Assembly: GCF_000969835.1 (NCBI RefSeq) | Contig: NZ_KQ033913.1 | Location: 1,765,144 to 1,829,143, forward strand | DNA length: 64,000 nt | Reading direction: 5' to 3' | From: Parabacteroides goldsteinii DSM 19448 = WAL 12034 | GTDB taxonomy: Bacteria; Bacteroidota; Bacteroidia; Bacteroidales; Tannerellaceae | In this document: positions 54,359 through 63,877 of the stretch, one piece after another | Numbering within the stretch: the first letter of the stretch is position 1 | Layout of the letters: the number at the start of each line of letters is the position of its first letter | The notes under the pieces: generated by a model | What the model was told of the DNA's origin: nothing | Databases searched by the model: none | Seen by the model: the letters and a program-made list of their open reading frames with translations, nothing else | Made by a program: the position numbers and the translations under genes

Positions 54359-54366
54359 TAATTTTG
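54359..54366 (+). promoter_or_regulatory. -7 element of the rhamnosidase gene
   Basis: TAATTTTG lies 54 bp before the ATG at 54421 and fits TAnnTTTG. Confidence 0.5.
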
Positions 54367-54420
54367 TGAAACTAAGGAAGATGTATTATCCCTGTTCTAT
54401 ACAGACTTAACTTAATTCGA

Positions 54421-57138
54421 ATGCAAATGAAAGCTACTTTATCCTCATTATTGACTGCTTTGGTTATCATACTGGCGGGATGTACTTCCGGCCAAACGGT
54501 CAGTATCAAAGATCTTCGGGTTGAAATGAAAGAAAACCCGGTAGGCATTGGTGTATCACAACCCCGCTTTATGTGGAAAATCTCTTCCGGATCACCCGAT
54601 CTCACGCAGACCTCCTATCAGATACAGGTTGCCGAATCTCCCGATAACCTGAAAAACGGGAAAGAACTGCTTTGGGACAGCGGTGAAGTGAAAAGCGATG
54701 AGTCCATACTCATCCCCTACGGAGGCAATCCGTTACAATCCAGAAAACAATATTATTGGCGTATTAAAGCCAATACGAATCAAGGCTCAACGGACTGGAG
54801 TCCGATAAACACCTGGTCGATGACCTTGCTCAATCCTTCCGACTGGAAAGCAACCTGGATCGGCGAAAACAATCTTTCCAACCCAGGGGAGACGAAAGAA
54901 GGGAAGACACGTCTTGCCGCTCGCAATCTCCGCAAAGAGTTTGTTGCGGATAAACCGATTCAAAGAGCTGTTCTATACATTTCCGGCCTCGGTTTTTCCG
55001 AATCCTATATCAATGGAAAACCTGTAAGCGAAGATATTTTCGCGCCCGGACCATCCTGGTATCCTAACCGTGTATATTATAATGTATATGACGTGACGGA
55101 TCTGTTGTCAAAAGATAAAAATACGATAGGCGTTGCCTTGGGTAACGGTCGTTATTTCGCAATGAGAGACCGGCAGGAAACGCTGCCCTCCCTGCTTGCA
55201 CAACTGGAAATCGAGTATGCCGACGGCTCGCAAACCGTCATAGTCAGCGATACCTCATGGAAAGTAACCTCCAAAGGCCCGATCATTGCCAACAACGAAT
55301 TTGACGGCGAAGAATATGACGCCCGCCTGGAACTGAGCGGTTGGAACAAAAATGGTTTCGACGACTCTAAATGGCTCACGGCAGATGTCATGACAACTCC
55401 CGCCGGTAAATTAACCGTACAGTCAAATCCGAACCTCCGTATCCAGGAAGAAATCAAGCCGGTCAGCATCACCGAAAGACCGGACGGCAAATATATCATC
55501 GATATGGGACAGAATATGGTCGGCAGGTTAGCTGTCAGCCTGAAAGGAAAGAAAGATCAACCTGTCACTATGAAATTTGCTGAATTACTCAAGGAAGACG
55601 GTTCGCTTTACCTGGCAAACCTGCGTAGTGCCAATGTAACCGATATATATACCCCGGCTCGCGACGGCCAGTTCAGCTGGGAACCGATATTTGTCTATCA
55701 CGGATTCCGTTTTGTAGAGATTTCGGGGCTTGATTATAAGCCGGAATTATCCGCCTTTACCGGAAAAGTAATCTATGACAAAATGAAAACGACCGGAAAG
55801 TTTGAAACTTCCAACCCTCTGGTGAACCAGATCTATAAAAATGCCTATTGGGGTATTCGTGGCAATTACCGGGGCATGCCGACTGACTGTCCGCAACGCG
55901 ACGAACGTCACGGATGGCTGGGAGACCGTGTAACCGGAGCATATGGAGAAGCTTTCATCTTCAACAATGCCCTCCTGTATAATAAATGGTTGCAGGATAT
56001 CGAAGACTCCCAAAGCCCGGAAGGAAGCATCTCCGACGTATCTCCCCGTTATTGGACGATATACAACGACGATGTCACCTGGCCTGCCGCCTATTTCTAT
56101 GTAGCCAACCTCTTATACCGCCAGTTCGGGGATAAGAGTGCCATCATCAGACATTACCCGTCTATGAAGCGATGGATGCAACACATACAACAAACAGCCA
56201 TGCAGGATTATATCATCGTAAAAGACACTTACGGTGACTGGTGTATGCCCCCGGAATCACAGGAGTTAATTCATTCGCAGGACCCGGCCCGTAAGACTGA
56301 CGGTGCTATCCTGTCTACAACCATGTATTACAGCCTGCTGAATATGATGAGCGAATTTGCCCGGCTAAGCGGACAGGAAAACGATATTACAGCCTATCAG
56401 GAACTGGCAGCAAAGATGAAAGAAGCCTACAACGCAAAATATTTCCATCCGGAAACAGCCCAATACGGCAACAATACGGTTACAGCCAACATCCTGTCAT
56501 TACGTTTAGGACTCGTTCCAAAAGGATATGAAGAAAAAGTGTTTGCCAACATTGTCAAGAAAACGGAGGGAGACTTCGGCGGCCATGTCAGTACCGGTGT
56601 CCTGGGCATCCAGCATCTGATGCGCGGCCTCACCGAATACGGCCGGGTAGATATGGCCTGGAAGATTGCTACGAACGACACCTACCCGAGTTGGGGATAC
56701 ATGGCAAAGAAAGGTGCCACCACCATCTGGGAACTCTGGAACGGAGATACCGCCGACCCTGCCATGAATTCCGCCAACCATGTCATGTTACTGGGCGACC
56801 TGATCATCTGGTACTATGAAGACCTGGCTGGAATCAAATGCGCTCCGGAATCCGTCGCTTATAAGAAGCTGATCATGGCTCCGGTATTTCCCGAAGGGCT
56901 GAATGCCGTTTCCGCCTCCTACGAATCAGTTTACGGAGAGATCAAAAGTGCCTGGAAAAAAGAAAACGGTACTTTCAGCTGGGATATTACAATCCCCGGC
57001 AACACCTCAGCCGTCGTACGGATACCGAAAGAGTTCCGGATCAAACAATCCAACCAATCGGGTATCAGGAGGGTGAATGACACTGCCTCCTATACGGAAA
57101 TCGAGATCGGTTCGGGCAGTTATCACTTTAATAACTAA
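54421..57138 (+). CDS. GH78 alpha-L-rhamnosidase lipoprotein
   Basis: The 905-residue lipoprotein has a signal peptide with lipobox LAGC (Cys21). The family domains follow in order: an N-terminal fibronectin-like domain (PRFMWKISSGSPDLTQTSYQ), a beta-sandwich with ELSGWNKNGFDDSKWLTADV, and the (alpha/alpha)6 barrel. The barrel contains MPTDCPQRDERHGWLGDRV, the GH78 signature with acidic catalytic candidates, and a later GATTIWELWNGDT. It removes terminal alpha-L-rhamnose from plant or host glycans at the cell surface. It has its own promoter and is followed by a terminator at 57158-57212. No SusC/D pair adjoins it. Confidence 0.93.
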   Translation: MQMKATLSSLLTALVIILAGCTSGQTVSIKDLRVEMKENPVGIGVSQPRFMWKISSGSPDLTQTSYQIQVAESPDNLKNGKELLWDSGEVKSDESILIPYGGNPLQSRKQYYWRIKANTNQGSTDWSPINTWSMTLLNPSDWKATWIGENNLSNPGETKEGKTRLAARNLRKEFVADKPIQRAVLYISGLGFSESYINGKPVSEDIFAPGPSWYPNRVYYNVYDVTDLLSKDKNTIGVALGNGRYFAMRDRQETLPSLLAQLEIEYADGSQTVIVSDTSWKVTSKGPIIANNEFDGEEYDARLELSGWNKNGFDDSKWLTADVMTTPAGKLTVQSNPNLRIQEEIKPVSITERPDGKYIIDMGQNMVGRLAVSLKGKKDQPVTMKFAELLKEDGSLYLANLRSANVTDIYTPARDGQFSWEPIFVYHGFRFVEISGLDYKPELSAFTGKVIYDKMKTTGKFETSNPLVNQIYKNAYWGIRGNYRGMPTDCPQRDERHGWLGDRVTGAYGEAFIFNNALLYNKWLQDIEDSQSPEGSISDVSPRYWTIYNDDVTWPAAYFYVANLLYRQFGDKSAIIRHYPSMKRWMQHIQQTAMQDYIIVKDTYGDWCMPPESQELIHSQDPARKTDGAILSTTMYYSLLNMMSEFARLSGQENDITAYQELAAKMKEAYNAKYFHPETAQYGNNTVTANILSLRLGLVPKGYEEKVFANIVKKTEGDFGGHVSTGVLGIQHLMRGLTEYGRVDMAWKIATNDTYPSWGYMAKKGATTIWELWNGDTADPAMNSANHVMLLGDLIIWYYEDLAGIKCAPESVAYKKLIMAPVFPEGLNAVSASYESVYGEIKSAWKKENGTFSWDITIPGNTSAVVRIPKEFRIKQSNQSGIRRVNDTASYTEIEIGSGSYHFNN

Positions 57139-57157
57139 AAATAAATATGAAGAAAAG

Positions 57158-57212
57158 TCTGTAAATGACATCCTTGATCTTAATCATTGGTTTGCCATTT
57201 ACAGATTTTTTT
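57158..57212 (+). terminator. intrinsic terminator after the rhamnosidase
   Basis: TCTGTAAATG (57158-57167) pairs with CATTTACAGA (57196-57205), followed by seven T. The 28-nt loop has weak inner pairing. Confidence 0.75.
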
Positions 57213-57259
57213 ACTCCGTCAAAAAGATCGCCCAAGCTATAGAATACGAATAATTTAAT

Positions 57260-57267
57260 TACCTTTG
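57260..57267 (+). promoter_or_regulatory. -7 element of the AAA/DUF4435 gene
   Basis: TACCTTTG is 24 bp before the ATG at 57292, matching TAnnTTTG. Confidence 0.6.
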
Positions 57268-57291
57268 GGAGTAAAATAAATCAGTACCTGT

Positions 57292-58848
57292 ATGGAACTC
57301 ACTCTCCCTTCCAAGTTGAATGCCTCCGAAACGATCGTGCTCGACACAAACGTGCTTGTCGTTATCGGGGCAAATGGTGCCGGCAAAAGTTCGTTCGGCA
57401 GAGATCTGCTGGAGCGTTACTCCGACAACAGTAAAAAGATATCCGGCATGCACTCCCTGTTTATCAGCAGTGAAGAACCTGTGCCTGTCGAAGGTAATGA
57501 ACTGGCACGCCTGCAATCGATGATAGCGGAACGCATCTTCATGCCCCGCCTTTCAGAATACGAAAAACTGATCCTCCACCTGCAAAGCGAAGAATTTGAG
57601 GCGGCGGTAAACTATAAGGAAGCCTGCAAGCTGACCCCGGACCTGGAACCGCCCGTTACCAAAATAGACCGCATACAGGCCATCTGGGAGAAAATGTTCC
57701 CGCATAACCGCCTGGTCAGGAAGTCCGGCTTTATTGAACTGGCTTCCACCAGCCGCGACGGCGATTCTTATACGGCCGGCAGAATGAGCGACGGCGAAAA
57801 GATCGTCTTCTACCTGATAGGCGCCGTACTCTGTGCCCGTCCCAACGAACTGCTGGTGATCGAAGAACCGGAAATACTGCTTCACAACTCGATCAAGAAC
57901 CTGCTTTGGGATGAGATCGAAGCTATGCGTCCCGACTGCACATTCGTTTATCTGACGCACGATATCGACTTCGCCACCTCTCGTCCGGAAGGCAAACGGA
58001 TATGGATCAGGGACTACAATGCCGACGCCCATGTCTGGGACTACCAACTGATAGAAAACAGCGACAGCCTTCCCGAAGAAGTATATATAGATATCCTCGG
58101 GAGCCGCAAACCGATCCTGTTCATCGAAGGGACCGACTCCAACAGTATCGACAACCGCCTCTACCCACTGATCTTCCCCGATTATATGGTCAAGCCGATG
58201 GGTGGCTGCCAGAAGGTGATTGAAACGACAAAGGCTTTCCGGCAGTTACAGGACTTCCATACGCTGGAATCCATGGGGATCGTAGACCGCGACCGCCGTA
58301 CGCAGGGAGAGATCGACTATCTGCATGACCAGCATATCTTCGTTCCCGACGTAGCCGAAGTGGAAAACCTGCTGATGCTCGAACCCGTGATACGTACCGT
58401 GGCACGCCGTATGATGAAAGATCCCGATACCGTATTTACCCAGGTAAAGGAAAATGTAGTCAAACTCTTCGAGAAGGACCTCGAAAGCCAGGTTATCCTA
58501 CATGCCAAACACCGCGTCCGCAAGAAACTGGAAACAGCGGTCGACCGCAAGATAACGACCGTCGAACAACTGACCGAGCATGTGGAAAGCATCCGTTACA
58601 ACGTTCATGTCGATGAAATATACAATGGGATAAAAGATAAATTCAACCAGTACATCGAAACGGGAGATTACAAGAATATCCTTCGTGTGTATAATCAAAA
58701 AGGGATGCTGCCGCAAAGCCGTGTATGCAACTTCTGCGGTATCAGCAACAAGGAGAGTTATTTAAACTTCGTTCTTTCCATTCTGAAAGAAAACAAAGAG
58801 GATGCGGAAGTCATACGTTCTTCCATCAAAGAATCTTTAGGGACATAA
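57292..58848 (+). CDS. AAA ATPase with C-terminal DUF4435/TOPRIM-like domain
   Basis: This 518-residue protein has an ABC/SMC-type ATPase domain (Walker A VIGANGAGKSS at 25-34; MSDGEKIVFYLIGAV signature-like; LLVIEEPEILLH Walker B; YLTHDIDFA H-loop). From about residue 280 a DUF4435 region follows (ILFIEGTDSNSIDNRLYPLI, then MGIVDRDRRTQGE), whose acidic residues match the TOPRIM-like nuclease centre of OLD-type proteins. A possible four-Cys element begins CNFCGISNKES. Related ATPase-TOPRIM proteins serve in phage defence; a defence role here is inference. It is monocistronic. Confidence 0.83.
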   Translation: MELTLPSKLNASETIVLDTNVLVVIGANGAGKSSFGRDLLERYSDNSKKISGMHSLFISSEEPVPVEGNELARLQSMIAERIFMPRLSEYEKLILHLQSEEFEAAVNYKEACKLTPDLEPPVTKIDRIQAIWEKMFPHNRLVRKSGFIELASTSRDGDSYTAGRMSDGEKIVFYLIGAVLCARPNELLVIEEPEILLHNSIKNLLWDEIEAMRPDCTFVYLTHDIDFATSRPEGKRIWIRDYNADAHVWDYQLIENSDSLPEEVYIDILGSRKPILFIEGTDSNSIDNRLYPLIFPDYMVKPMGGCQKVIETTKAFRQLQDFHTLESMGIVDRDRRTQGEIDYLHDQHIFVPDVAEVENLLMLEPVIRTVARRMMKDPDTVFTQVKENVVKLFEKDLESQVILHAKHRVRKKLETAVDRKITTVEQLTEHVESIRYNVHVDEIYNGIKDKFNQYIETGDYKNILRVYNQKGMLPQSRVCNFCGISNKESYLNFVLSILKENKEDAEVIRSSIKESLGT

Positions 58849-58944
58849 AAAGTTATCAAAAATGAAGAAAAAGTCCGCAAAAAATCGTTCTTTTGCAAAC
58901 TGATATAACGACATTAACTGGTTTAGTCCTCTTACAAAAAGAAT

Positions 58945-60711
58945 ATGCGTACACCTACATTACAATATCTCTACCTGCAAAAGCCGGTAACAATGGTTAT
59001 TATAATCTGTATAATCTCCGTGCTTCCCTGGATCGGCCTGGGTGATTTCTCCACCAAAGGAGAGCCGCGTGAAGCATCAGTTGCCATATCCATGCTTGAA
59101 TCAGGCAATTGGATATTACCCCAGGTTTATGCCAACGAATTTGCCTATAAGCCGCCGATGGCACACTGGCTGATGGCTGCTTTCTCTTATCCGCAGGGAT
59201 ATGTATCGGAGTTTACCTCTCGCCTGCCGTCTACAATCGCTTTTATCTGCCTGATGGGATGCACGCTCATGTTTTTCGGGCGGAGGATAAAATTCCAGCA
59301 GGCGTTTATAGCTACTCTCCTACTACTCACATGCATTGAAATGCACAGAGCGGCGATGACTACCCGTGTCGATATGCTACTGACGACATTCATTGTCATC
59401 GGCCTCTATCAGTTGTTCCGATGGGAAGACCAACTGGAGTTGAAAGGTCTGCCGGTTATTATCCCGGTATTGCTGGGGTGTGCGGTTCTGACTAAAGGGC
59501 CTGTAGGAGTTATTTTGCCTCTATTCGTGTTCGGTGCTTATCTGCTGATGCTCCGTAAATACAGCCTGCTGACAATTTTCAAGGCACTGCTTTATATCGG
59601 TGTTTCGTCTCTGTTCCTGCCTCTGCTTTGGTATATCGCAGCCTGGAAACAGGGAGGGGATAAATTTCTCGATGTCGTACTTGCCGAGAACTTCGGACGT
59701 TTCTTCCATCTCAATACGCCCGATATCAATTATGACCTGGGACACGAGAATGGCGTATGGTATAACTTTATGACGCTGGCTGCCGGATTTATTCCCTGGA
59801 CCATCTTCTTTTTCTTCTCCCTCTTCGGTTTGAACTGGCAGAGAAAAAAAGGATCGTTCAAACAAGTGCTGAAAGACAGCTGGAATAATATTCTTTCCAT
59901 GGAAAAAGAAAAACTGTTCAGCCTGGTAGCATTGGTTTGCATCATCTTCTTTTATAGTATCCCTTCCAGCAAGAGAAGCGTATACCTGATGCCGGCTTAT
60001 CCGTTCATCGCAATATTCCTGGCACAATACGCCATCTATATCACGGAATACAGGACAAAGGTAACCCGTATCTTCGCAGCCTTCCTGGCATCGGTCACTA
60101 CCGTGGTACTGATTGCCATCGGATTGACGATGATCGGCGTTATCGACCCCGTGGCTATTGCTTCACAGTACACAAGCCGTACCTCCACCCTGGCACAGGT
60201 CGAAGCTGTCAGCAACATATTTTCTTTCAGTTACGGACTGACGGTTTGCATTGTTATCGTCGTTTTGGTGGCGCTGCTGACGGTGCTTTACCAGATGTTC
60301 AAAAAGATAAACATCAAGATCCTGTATGCTACGATCGCCCTGAGTTTTACGATCAATTTACTGATCGACGGGGTTATCATGCGGGGTATCCGCCAGGATG
60401 GTTCTGCCCGCCCTTTTGCGGAAAAGGTAATGAAAGAATATCCGCTGAATGAGAACAATATGTTCGTTATGAATAATCTCAAGAAATACAGGAACCTGTA
60501 CGGGCTTAATTTCTATCTCGGCAACCGCTTCCACAATTTCGAACAGGAGATGCCGGAAGAAGGATTTTTCTTTGCAACTTCCAGCGACCTGGAGGTTGTC
60601 CTTAAAAATTACGAAGGCCAATATACTTTTAATATATTGACCTCCTCTGAACGTATCATCCACGAAGTGCGCCGCCCGGTTGTCCTGTGCAGCTTCCTCC
60701 GTGTAAAATAA
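58945..60711 (+). CDS. GT39/ArnT-like glycosyltransferase
   Basis: The 588-residue polytopic protein has about twelve hydrophobic segments. The first loop contains KGEPREASVAISMLESGNWI and KPPMAHWLMAAFSY, the conserved catalytic acidic region of the PMT/ArnT fold, and there is a C-terminal soluble domain (about 480-588). ArnT-type enzymes move a sugar such as aminoarabinose from undecaprenyl phosphate to lipid A or another acceptor in the periplasm. Donor and acceptor here are unknown. It converges with the DUF1080 gene with a 2-bp gap. No clear terminator is seen between them. Confidence 0.88.
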   Translation: MRTPTLQYLYLQKPVTMVIIICIISVLPWIGLGDFSTKGEPREASVAISMLESGNWILPQVYANEFAYKPPMAHWLMAAFSYPQGYVSEFTSRLPSTIAFICLMGCTLMFFGRRIKFQQAFIATLLLLTCIEMHRAAMTTRVDMLLTTFIVIGLYQLFRWEDQLELKGLPVIIPVLLGCAVLTKGPVGVILPLFVFGAYLLMLRKYSLLTIFKALLYIGVSSLFLPLLWYIAAWKQGGDKFLDVVLAENFGRFFHLNTPDINYDLGHENGVWYNFMTLAAGFIPWTIFFFFSLFGLNWQRKKGSFKQVLKDSWNNILSMEKEKLFSLVALVCIIFFYSIPSSKRSVYLMPAYPFIAIFLAQYAIYITEYRTKVTRIFAAFLASVTTVVLIAIGLTMIGVIDPVAIASQYTSRTSTLAQVEAVSNIFSFSYGLTVCIVIVVLVALLTVLYQMFKKINIKILYATIALSFTINLLIDGVIMRGIRQDGSARPFAEKVMKEYPLNENNMFVMNNLKKYRNLYGLNFYLGNRFHNFEQEMPEEGFFFATSSDLEVVLKNYEGQYTFNILTSSERIIHEVRRPVVLCSFLRVK

Positions 60712-60713
60712 GA

Positions 60714-62090
60714 TTATTTTAATTCTTTGATTTTGATACTGCGGAAAGCAACTTCGTCGCCATGATCCTGTAACAGGATATGTCCCTGGGGAGCTTCACC
60801 GAAACGTCCTGCCTCGTTATAAGACGGGGCAGCATATTTACTACCTTTCACCAATTCGCGGAAAGCATCCGAACCACGATCGTATTCCAATGTTTTAAAG
60901 CCGTTCAGCCAATGTTCCACATGGTTATTGGGGAATACTTTCAGGACAGCCTGGTTCCAGTTGCCCACACCGTTGAAACGTTTGTTACCGGCCGGCATCA
61001 TGTCGTAAAGGCTTGCCAGGGTGCGGCTGCCGGGAGTCGTTGTGTAGAGTTTGGCATCCGGATGCAGTTTGTCATCTAATATCTGGTATTCGAGGCCATA
61101 GGCGGAGCCGCTAGGTTTTTCTGCTTCCGTCACGAAATATTTGATTCCGCTGTTTGCTCCCGGAGTGATTTTAAATTCCAGGCTTAACTCGAATGCTGCA
61201 TATTCTTTATCGGTCACGATATCACCTCCGTTGGTAGACTCGCCACCACCGGATTTCAAGACGATCAACTGTCCGTCTTCCACTTTCCAGCCATGATCCG
61301 GGAAGGCCTCTTTATGGGCGCCACGCCAGCCTGTAGTTGTCTGTCCGTCGAACAGGAGGTTCCATCCGTCCGCTTTTTCAGCATCCGTCAGGTAGTTGGG
61401 GACGCGGTTCACTTCAGGAGCCAGGGTTCCCTGCATGCGTTCGGCTTCCAGGTTCTCCGTCTTTATACGGATATTACGCCATTTGATTTCTTTTCCTTCC
61501 AGATCGGTATTCTTTCCGATGCCATGCACCTGGAAAGCGATGAAGCCTTTGGCTGTTTCGTCGTCATAGAGATTGGCGGTGTTCACGCCGTTCAGCCAGA
61601 TGCGGATATTGTTGCCGATCGCTTCGATACGGAATTTATTCCAATCTGTCTTTTTGTAGGCGGCTTGTCCCGGTTTGTTATCGACGAGCGTCACCAGCCA
61701 ACCACGGCGTGCCTCGTCGTAAACACCTCCGCTCCATGCTCTGTCGGAAGGGTCCATTTCGCATTGGTAGCCATGCACACGCCCGTTCTGGTAATCCGGA
61801 CGGCTTTCGCTGCGGAACTGCACACCGGAGTTCAATGCCGGGTCGCAGAGGGCTTCAAATTCCAGGATAAAATCGCCATACTCCTGTTCGGTAGCCATAA
61901 AGCTGTTCGGCTGGCCCGTCACCGAAGTTCCGACCAGGCAGCCGTCTTCCACCCGGTAGGGCGCTTCGCCGTTCAATTGCTTGAAACCGGTAAGGTCTTT
62001 ACCATTGAATAACTTTTGCCAGCCGTCATTCGACTGACAGGAACAAAGCAGCGCGAGGGACAGGGCTGCTAACTTCAAAGATGTTTTCAT
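60714..62090 (-). CDS. lipoprotein with two DUF1080 (3-keto-disaccharide hydrolase-like) domains
   Basis: The 458-residue lipoprotein has a signal peptide with lipobox ending SCQSN and two homologous beta-jelly-roll domains. The first (about 22-210) has QKLFNGKDLTGFKQLNG and ILEFEALCDPALNSGVQFRS. The second (about 235-458) has WNLLFDGQTTTGWRGAHKEA and FELSLEFKITPGANSGIKYF. The family includes 3-keto-glycoside hydrolases and carbohydrate-binding proteins. Its surface location is suggested by the lipobox. A TATCTTTG -7 element on the minus strand (62165-62172) lies 75 bp upstream. Confidence 0.88.
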   Translation of the reverse strand: MKTSLKLAALSLALLCSCQSNDGWQKLFNGKDLTGFKQLNGEAPYRVEDGCLVGTSVTGQPNSFMATEQEYGDFILEFEALCDPALNSGVQFRSESRPDYQNGRVHGYQCEMDPSDRAWSGGVYDEARRGWLVTLVDNKPGQAAYKKTDWNKFRIEAIGNNIRIWLNGVNTANLYDDETAKGFIAFQVHGIGKNTDLEGKEIKWRNIRIKTENLEAERMQGTLAPEVNRVPNYLTDAEKADGWNLLFDGQTTTGWRGAHKEAFPDHGWKVEDGQLIVLKSGGGESTNGGDIVTDKEYAAFELSLEFKITPGANSGIKYFVTEAEKPSGSAYGLEYQILDDKLHPDAKLYTTTPGSRTLASLYDMMPAGNKRFNGVGNWNQAVLKVFPNNHVEHWLNGFKTLEYDRGSDAFRELVKGSKYAAPSYNEAGRFGEAPQGHILLQDHGDEVAFRSIKIKELK

Positions 62091-62164
62091 TCTGTTTTTC
62101 TTTTAGGTATTATAAATAAGAAAATTGTTTTACTGGTCTGTCAACTAACACATGTGTACGAGCA

Positions 62165-62172
62165 CAAAGATA
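62165..62172 (-). promoter_or_regulatory. -7 element of the DUF1080 gene
   Basis: The minus strand reads TATCTTTG. It is divergent from the identical -7 box of the HAD gene at 62247-62254. Confidence 0.55.
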
Positions 62173-62246
62173 AAATATTATTCATAAATGCACAGCAAAA
62201 GTGTTGCTATTTTACAACAGATAGAATCTTTTTCAAAGAATAGCCT

Positions 62247-62254
62247 TATCTTTG
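62247..62254 (+). promoter_or_regulatory. -7 element of the HAD gene
   Basis: TATCTTTG lies 31 bp before the ATG at 62286 and overlaps the region of a GTG start at 62256, which it therefore argues against. Confidence 0.6.
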
Positions 62255-62285
62255 TGTGCAAAATGTAATCAATAAAGGTATTTTT

Positions 62286-62921
62286 ATGAAATTTAAAACG
62301 GCTCTCTTTGACTTTGACGGCGTGATAGTCGACACTGAACCCATTTACGATATTTTCTGGAATGAGGCAGGTGAACGTTACGGGACAGGTATCGACAACT
62401 TCGCTGCTGTTATCAAAGGCACAACACTCCCCTACATCATGGAAAAGTATTTTTCCGACCGTACGGAAGAATTTCGTCAGATGATCATCAAAGAATCGAC
62501 CGAATACGAAAGCACGATGCCCCTGCCCGCCATGCCCGGCTCCCTGGAATTTCTGCACCTGCTGAAAAAGAACGGTGTGCAGATGGGATTGGTCACCAGT
62601 TCGGACAATACAAAGGTTGAACGGGCATTCAAACTGCATCATCTGGAAAACATGTTCGATACAATCGTGACCGCAGACCGCATCACAAAGGGGAAACCTG
62701 ACCCGATGTGTTACTTGCTGGCCGCAGACGACCTGCATGTCTCCCCTGCCGACTGCCTCGTTTTTGAAGATTCATTTGCCGGCATACAAGCGGGAACGGC
62801 TGCCGGCATGCGGGTTATCGGCCTGAGCACCACCAACCCGGAAGAATCATTGAAGGATAAAGTATATGAAGTGATTCCGAACTTCGAAAAGGTTACTTTC
62901 GAGGATTATCTGAAGTGGTAA
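62286..62921 (+). CDS. HAD-superfamily phosphatase / beta-phosphoglucomutase-like protein
   Basis: The 211-residue protein starts KTALFDFDGVIVDTEP, the HAD motif I with the nucleophile and acid/base Asp. It has LVTSSDNTK (motif II), KGKPDPMCYLLAADDL with the conserved Lys, and CLVFEDSFAGIQAG (motif III/IV acidic pair). The DGVIVDTEP form is typical of beta-phosphoglucomutases and related small phosphosugar phosphatases. The substrate is not determined. The ATG at 62286 is preferred over a GTG at 62256 that would overlap the promoter. Confidence 0.9.
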   Translation: MKFKTALFDFDGVIVDTEPIYDIFWNEAGERYGTGIDNFAAVIKGTTLPYIMEKYFSDRTEEFRQMIIKESTEYESTMPLPAMPGSLEFLHLLKKNGVQMGLVTSSDNTKVERAFKLHHLENMFDTIVTADRITKGKPDPMCYLLAADDLHVSPADCLVFEDSFAGIQAGTAAGMRVIGLSTTNPEESLKDKVYEVIPNFEKVTFEDYLKW

Positions 62922-62940
62922 TGAAACAGAATAAAAAAAG

Positions 62941-62984
62941 AAGGTTGCGGCAGCCGTTGTAAAAACGGGCTTAACCGCAACCTT
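62941..62984 (-). terminator. hairpin between the convergent HAD and DUF6261 genes
   Basis: AAGGTTGCGG (62941-62950) pairs with CCGCAACCTT (62975-62984). An A run at 62932-62942 becomes a T tail on the minus strand, so it serves the DUF6261 gene 8 bp away. Confidence 0.85.
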
Positions 62985-62991
62985 ACCCAGT

Positions 62992-63798
62992 TTATTCAAT
63001 TTCCGGCCGGTCGCTTTCCTTCTTTTTCTTCTGTCCCATACGCTGGTTATAGGCTGTCTGCGCATCGGATATCAGAGCGTTGACATTGCGGATAAAAGCA
63101 GTAGCTTCGTCCGAAGGATTCGCCAAGCTCCAGGCAAAAGCCAGCGAGGTTATATCGTCATAAATATCATCACCTTGGGCACGCACGATCTTGCTGTTGT
63201 CTACACTACTAGCCAGACGTTCGGCAGCGCGTTGGGCCACCAGTGATTCGTATAGATTATTCAAACGTTCCAGTTCATTCAAATAAGGGGTCAGGCTCAA
63301 AGCCTGTACGGCAGATGCATTTTCAGGTTTTCTCAGATCGACCAGGAGTCCTTTGATCGTTTCTGTTTCCTGATTGAGCGGGAGGCGTGCGATTCCGGTA
63401 TATGGTTTCACTACGTTCCGCAGAAACTTTCCGGCTTCCTGTTCTGCCTGGAGTGGCAGGGTTGCGGAATTGTTTATCCGGTTCAAAGCATAGACGGCAA
63501 CGTTGTCGCGTTGTTTGTCAGTGTCGTTCAACGTTTCAGTTTCCTGGCTGATACGGCTCTGGTTGTTCAGATCGGTAAGTTGGTCGATCACTGCGTCGAG
63601 GACAGTCAGTTGAGCGGCCGAAACGCCCAATGCAGGGACACCGTTCGATTCATTGACGCTAAGGCTTTCGATTTCGGGTCGGTCGCCACCCTGCTCCGGA
63701 AATGGAAGGAGGGCACGGAAACGGCGGAGAAAACTGAGGTACTCGGCGTTGTTGAAATTATTTGCAGAAAAATCGGTGAATTTTAAGTATGTTCCCAT
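62992..63798 (-). CDS. DUF6261-like protein with two DRPEIE motifs
   Basis: The 268-residue protein starts GTYLKFTDFSANNFNNAEYL and is otherwise helical and hydrophilic, with LNRINNSATLPLQAEQEAG and LSLTPYLNELERLNNLYESL. It resembles the Bacteroidetes DUF6261 group. The motif DRPEIE occurs at about residue 39 (EQGGDRPEIESLSV) and again as the last residues (KKKESDRPEIE). The second exactly matches the tail of the HU-like protein at 46458-46949. No signal peptide is visible. Function is unknown. The upstream region is a 41-bp tandem repeat. Confidence 0.72.
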   Translation of the reverse strand: MGTYLKFTDFSANNFNNAEYLSFLRRFRALLPFPEQGGDRPEIESLSVNESNGVPALGVSAAQLTVLDAVIDQLTDLNNQSRISQETETLNDTDKQRDNVAVYALNRINNSATLPLQAEQEAGKFLRNVVKPYTGIARLPLNQETETIKGLLVDLRKPENASAVQALSLTPYLNELERLNNLYESLVAQRAAERLASSVDNSKIVRAQGDDIYDDITSLAFAWSLANPSDEATAFIRNVNALISDAQTAYNQRMGQKKKKESDRPEIE

Positions 63799-63877
63799 GA
63801 TTTCTATTTTTTGATAACGAGGGCAAGGTAAGCATTATATTTCAAAAGATAACTGTTTTGTCAAAACAATTTCCAAG

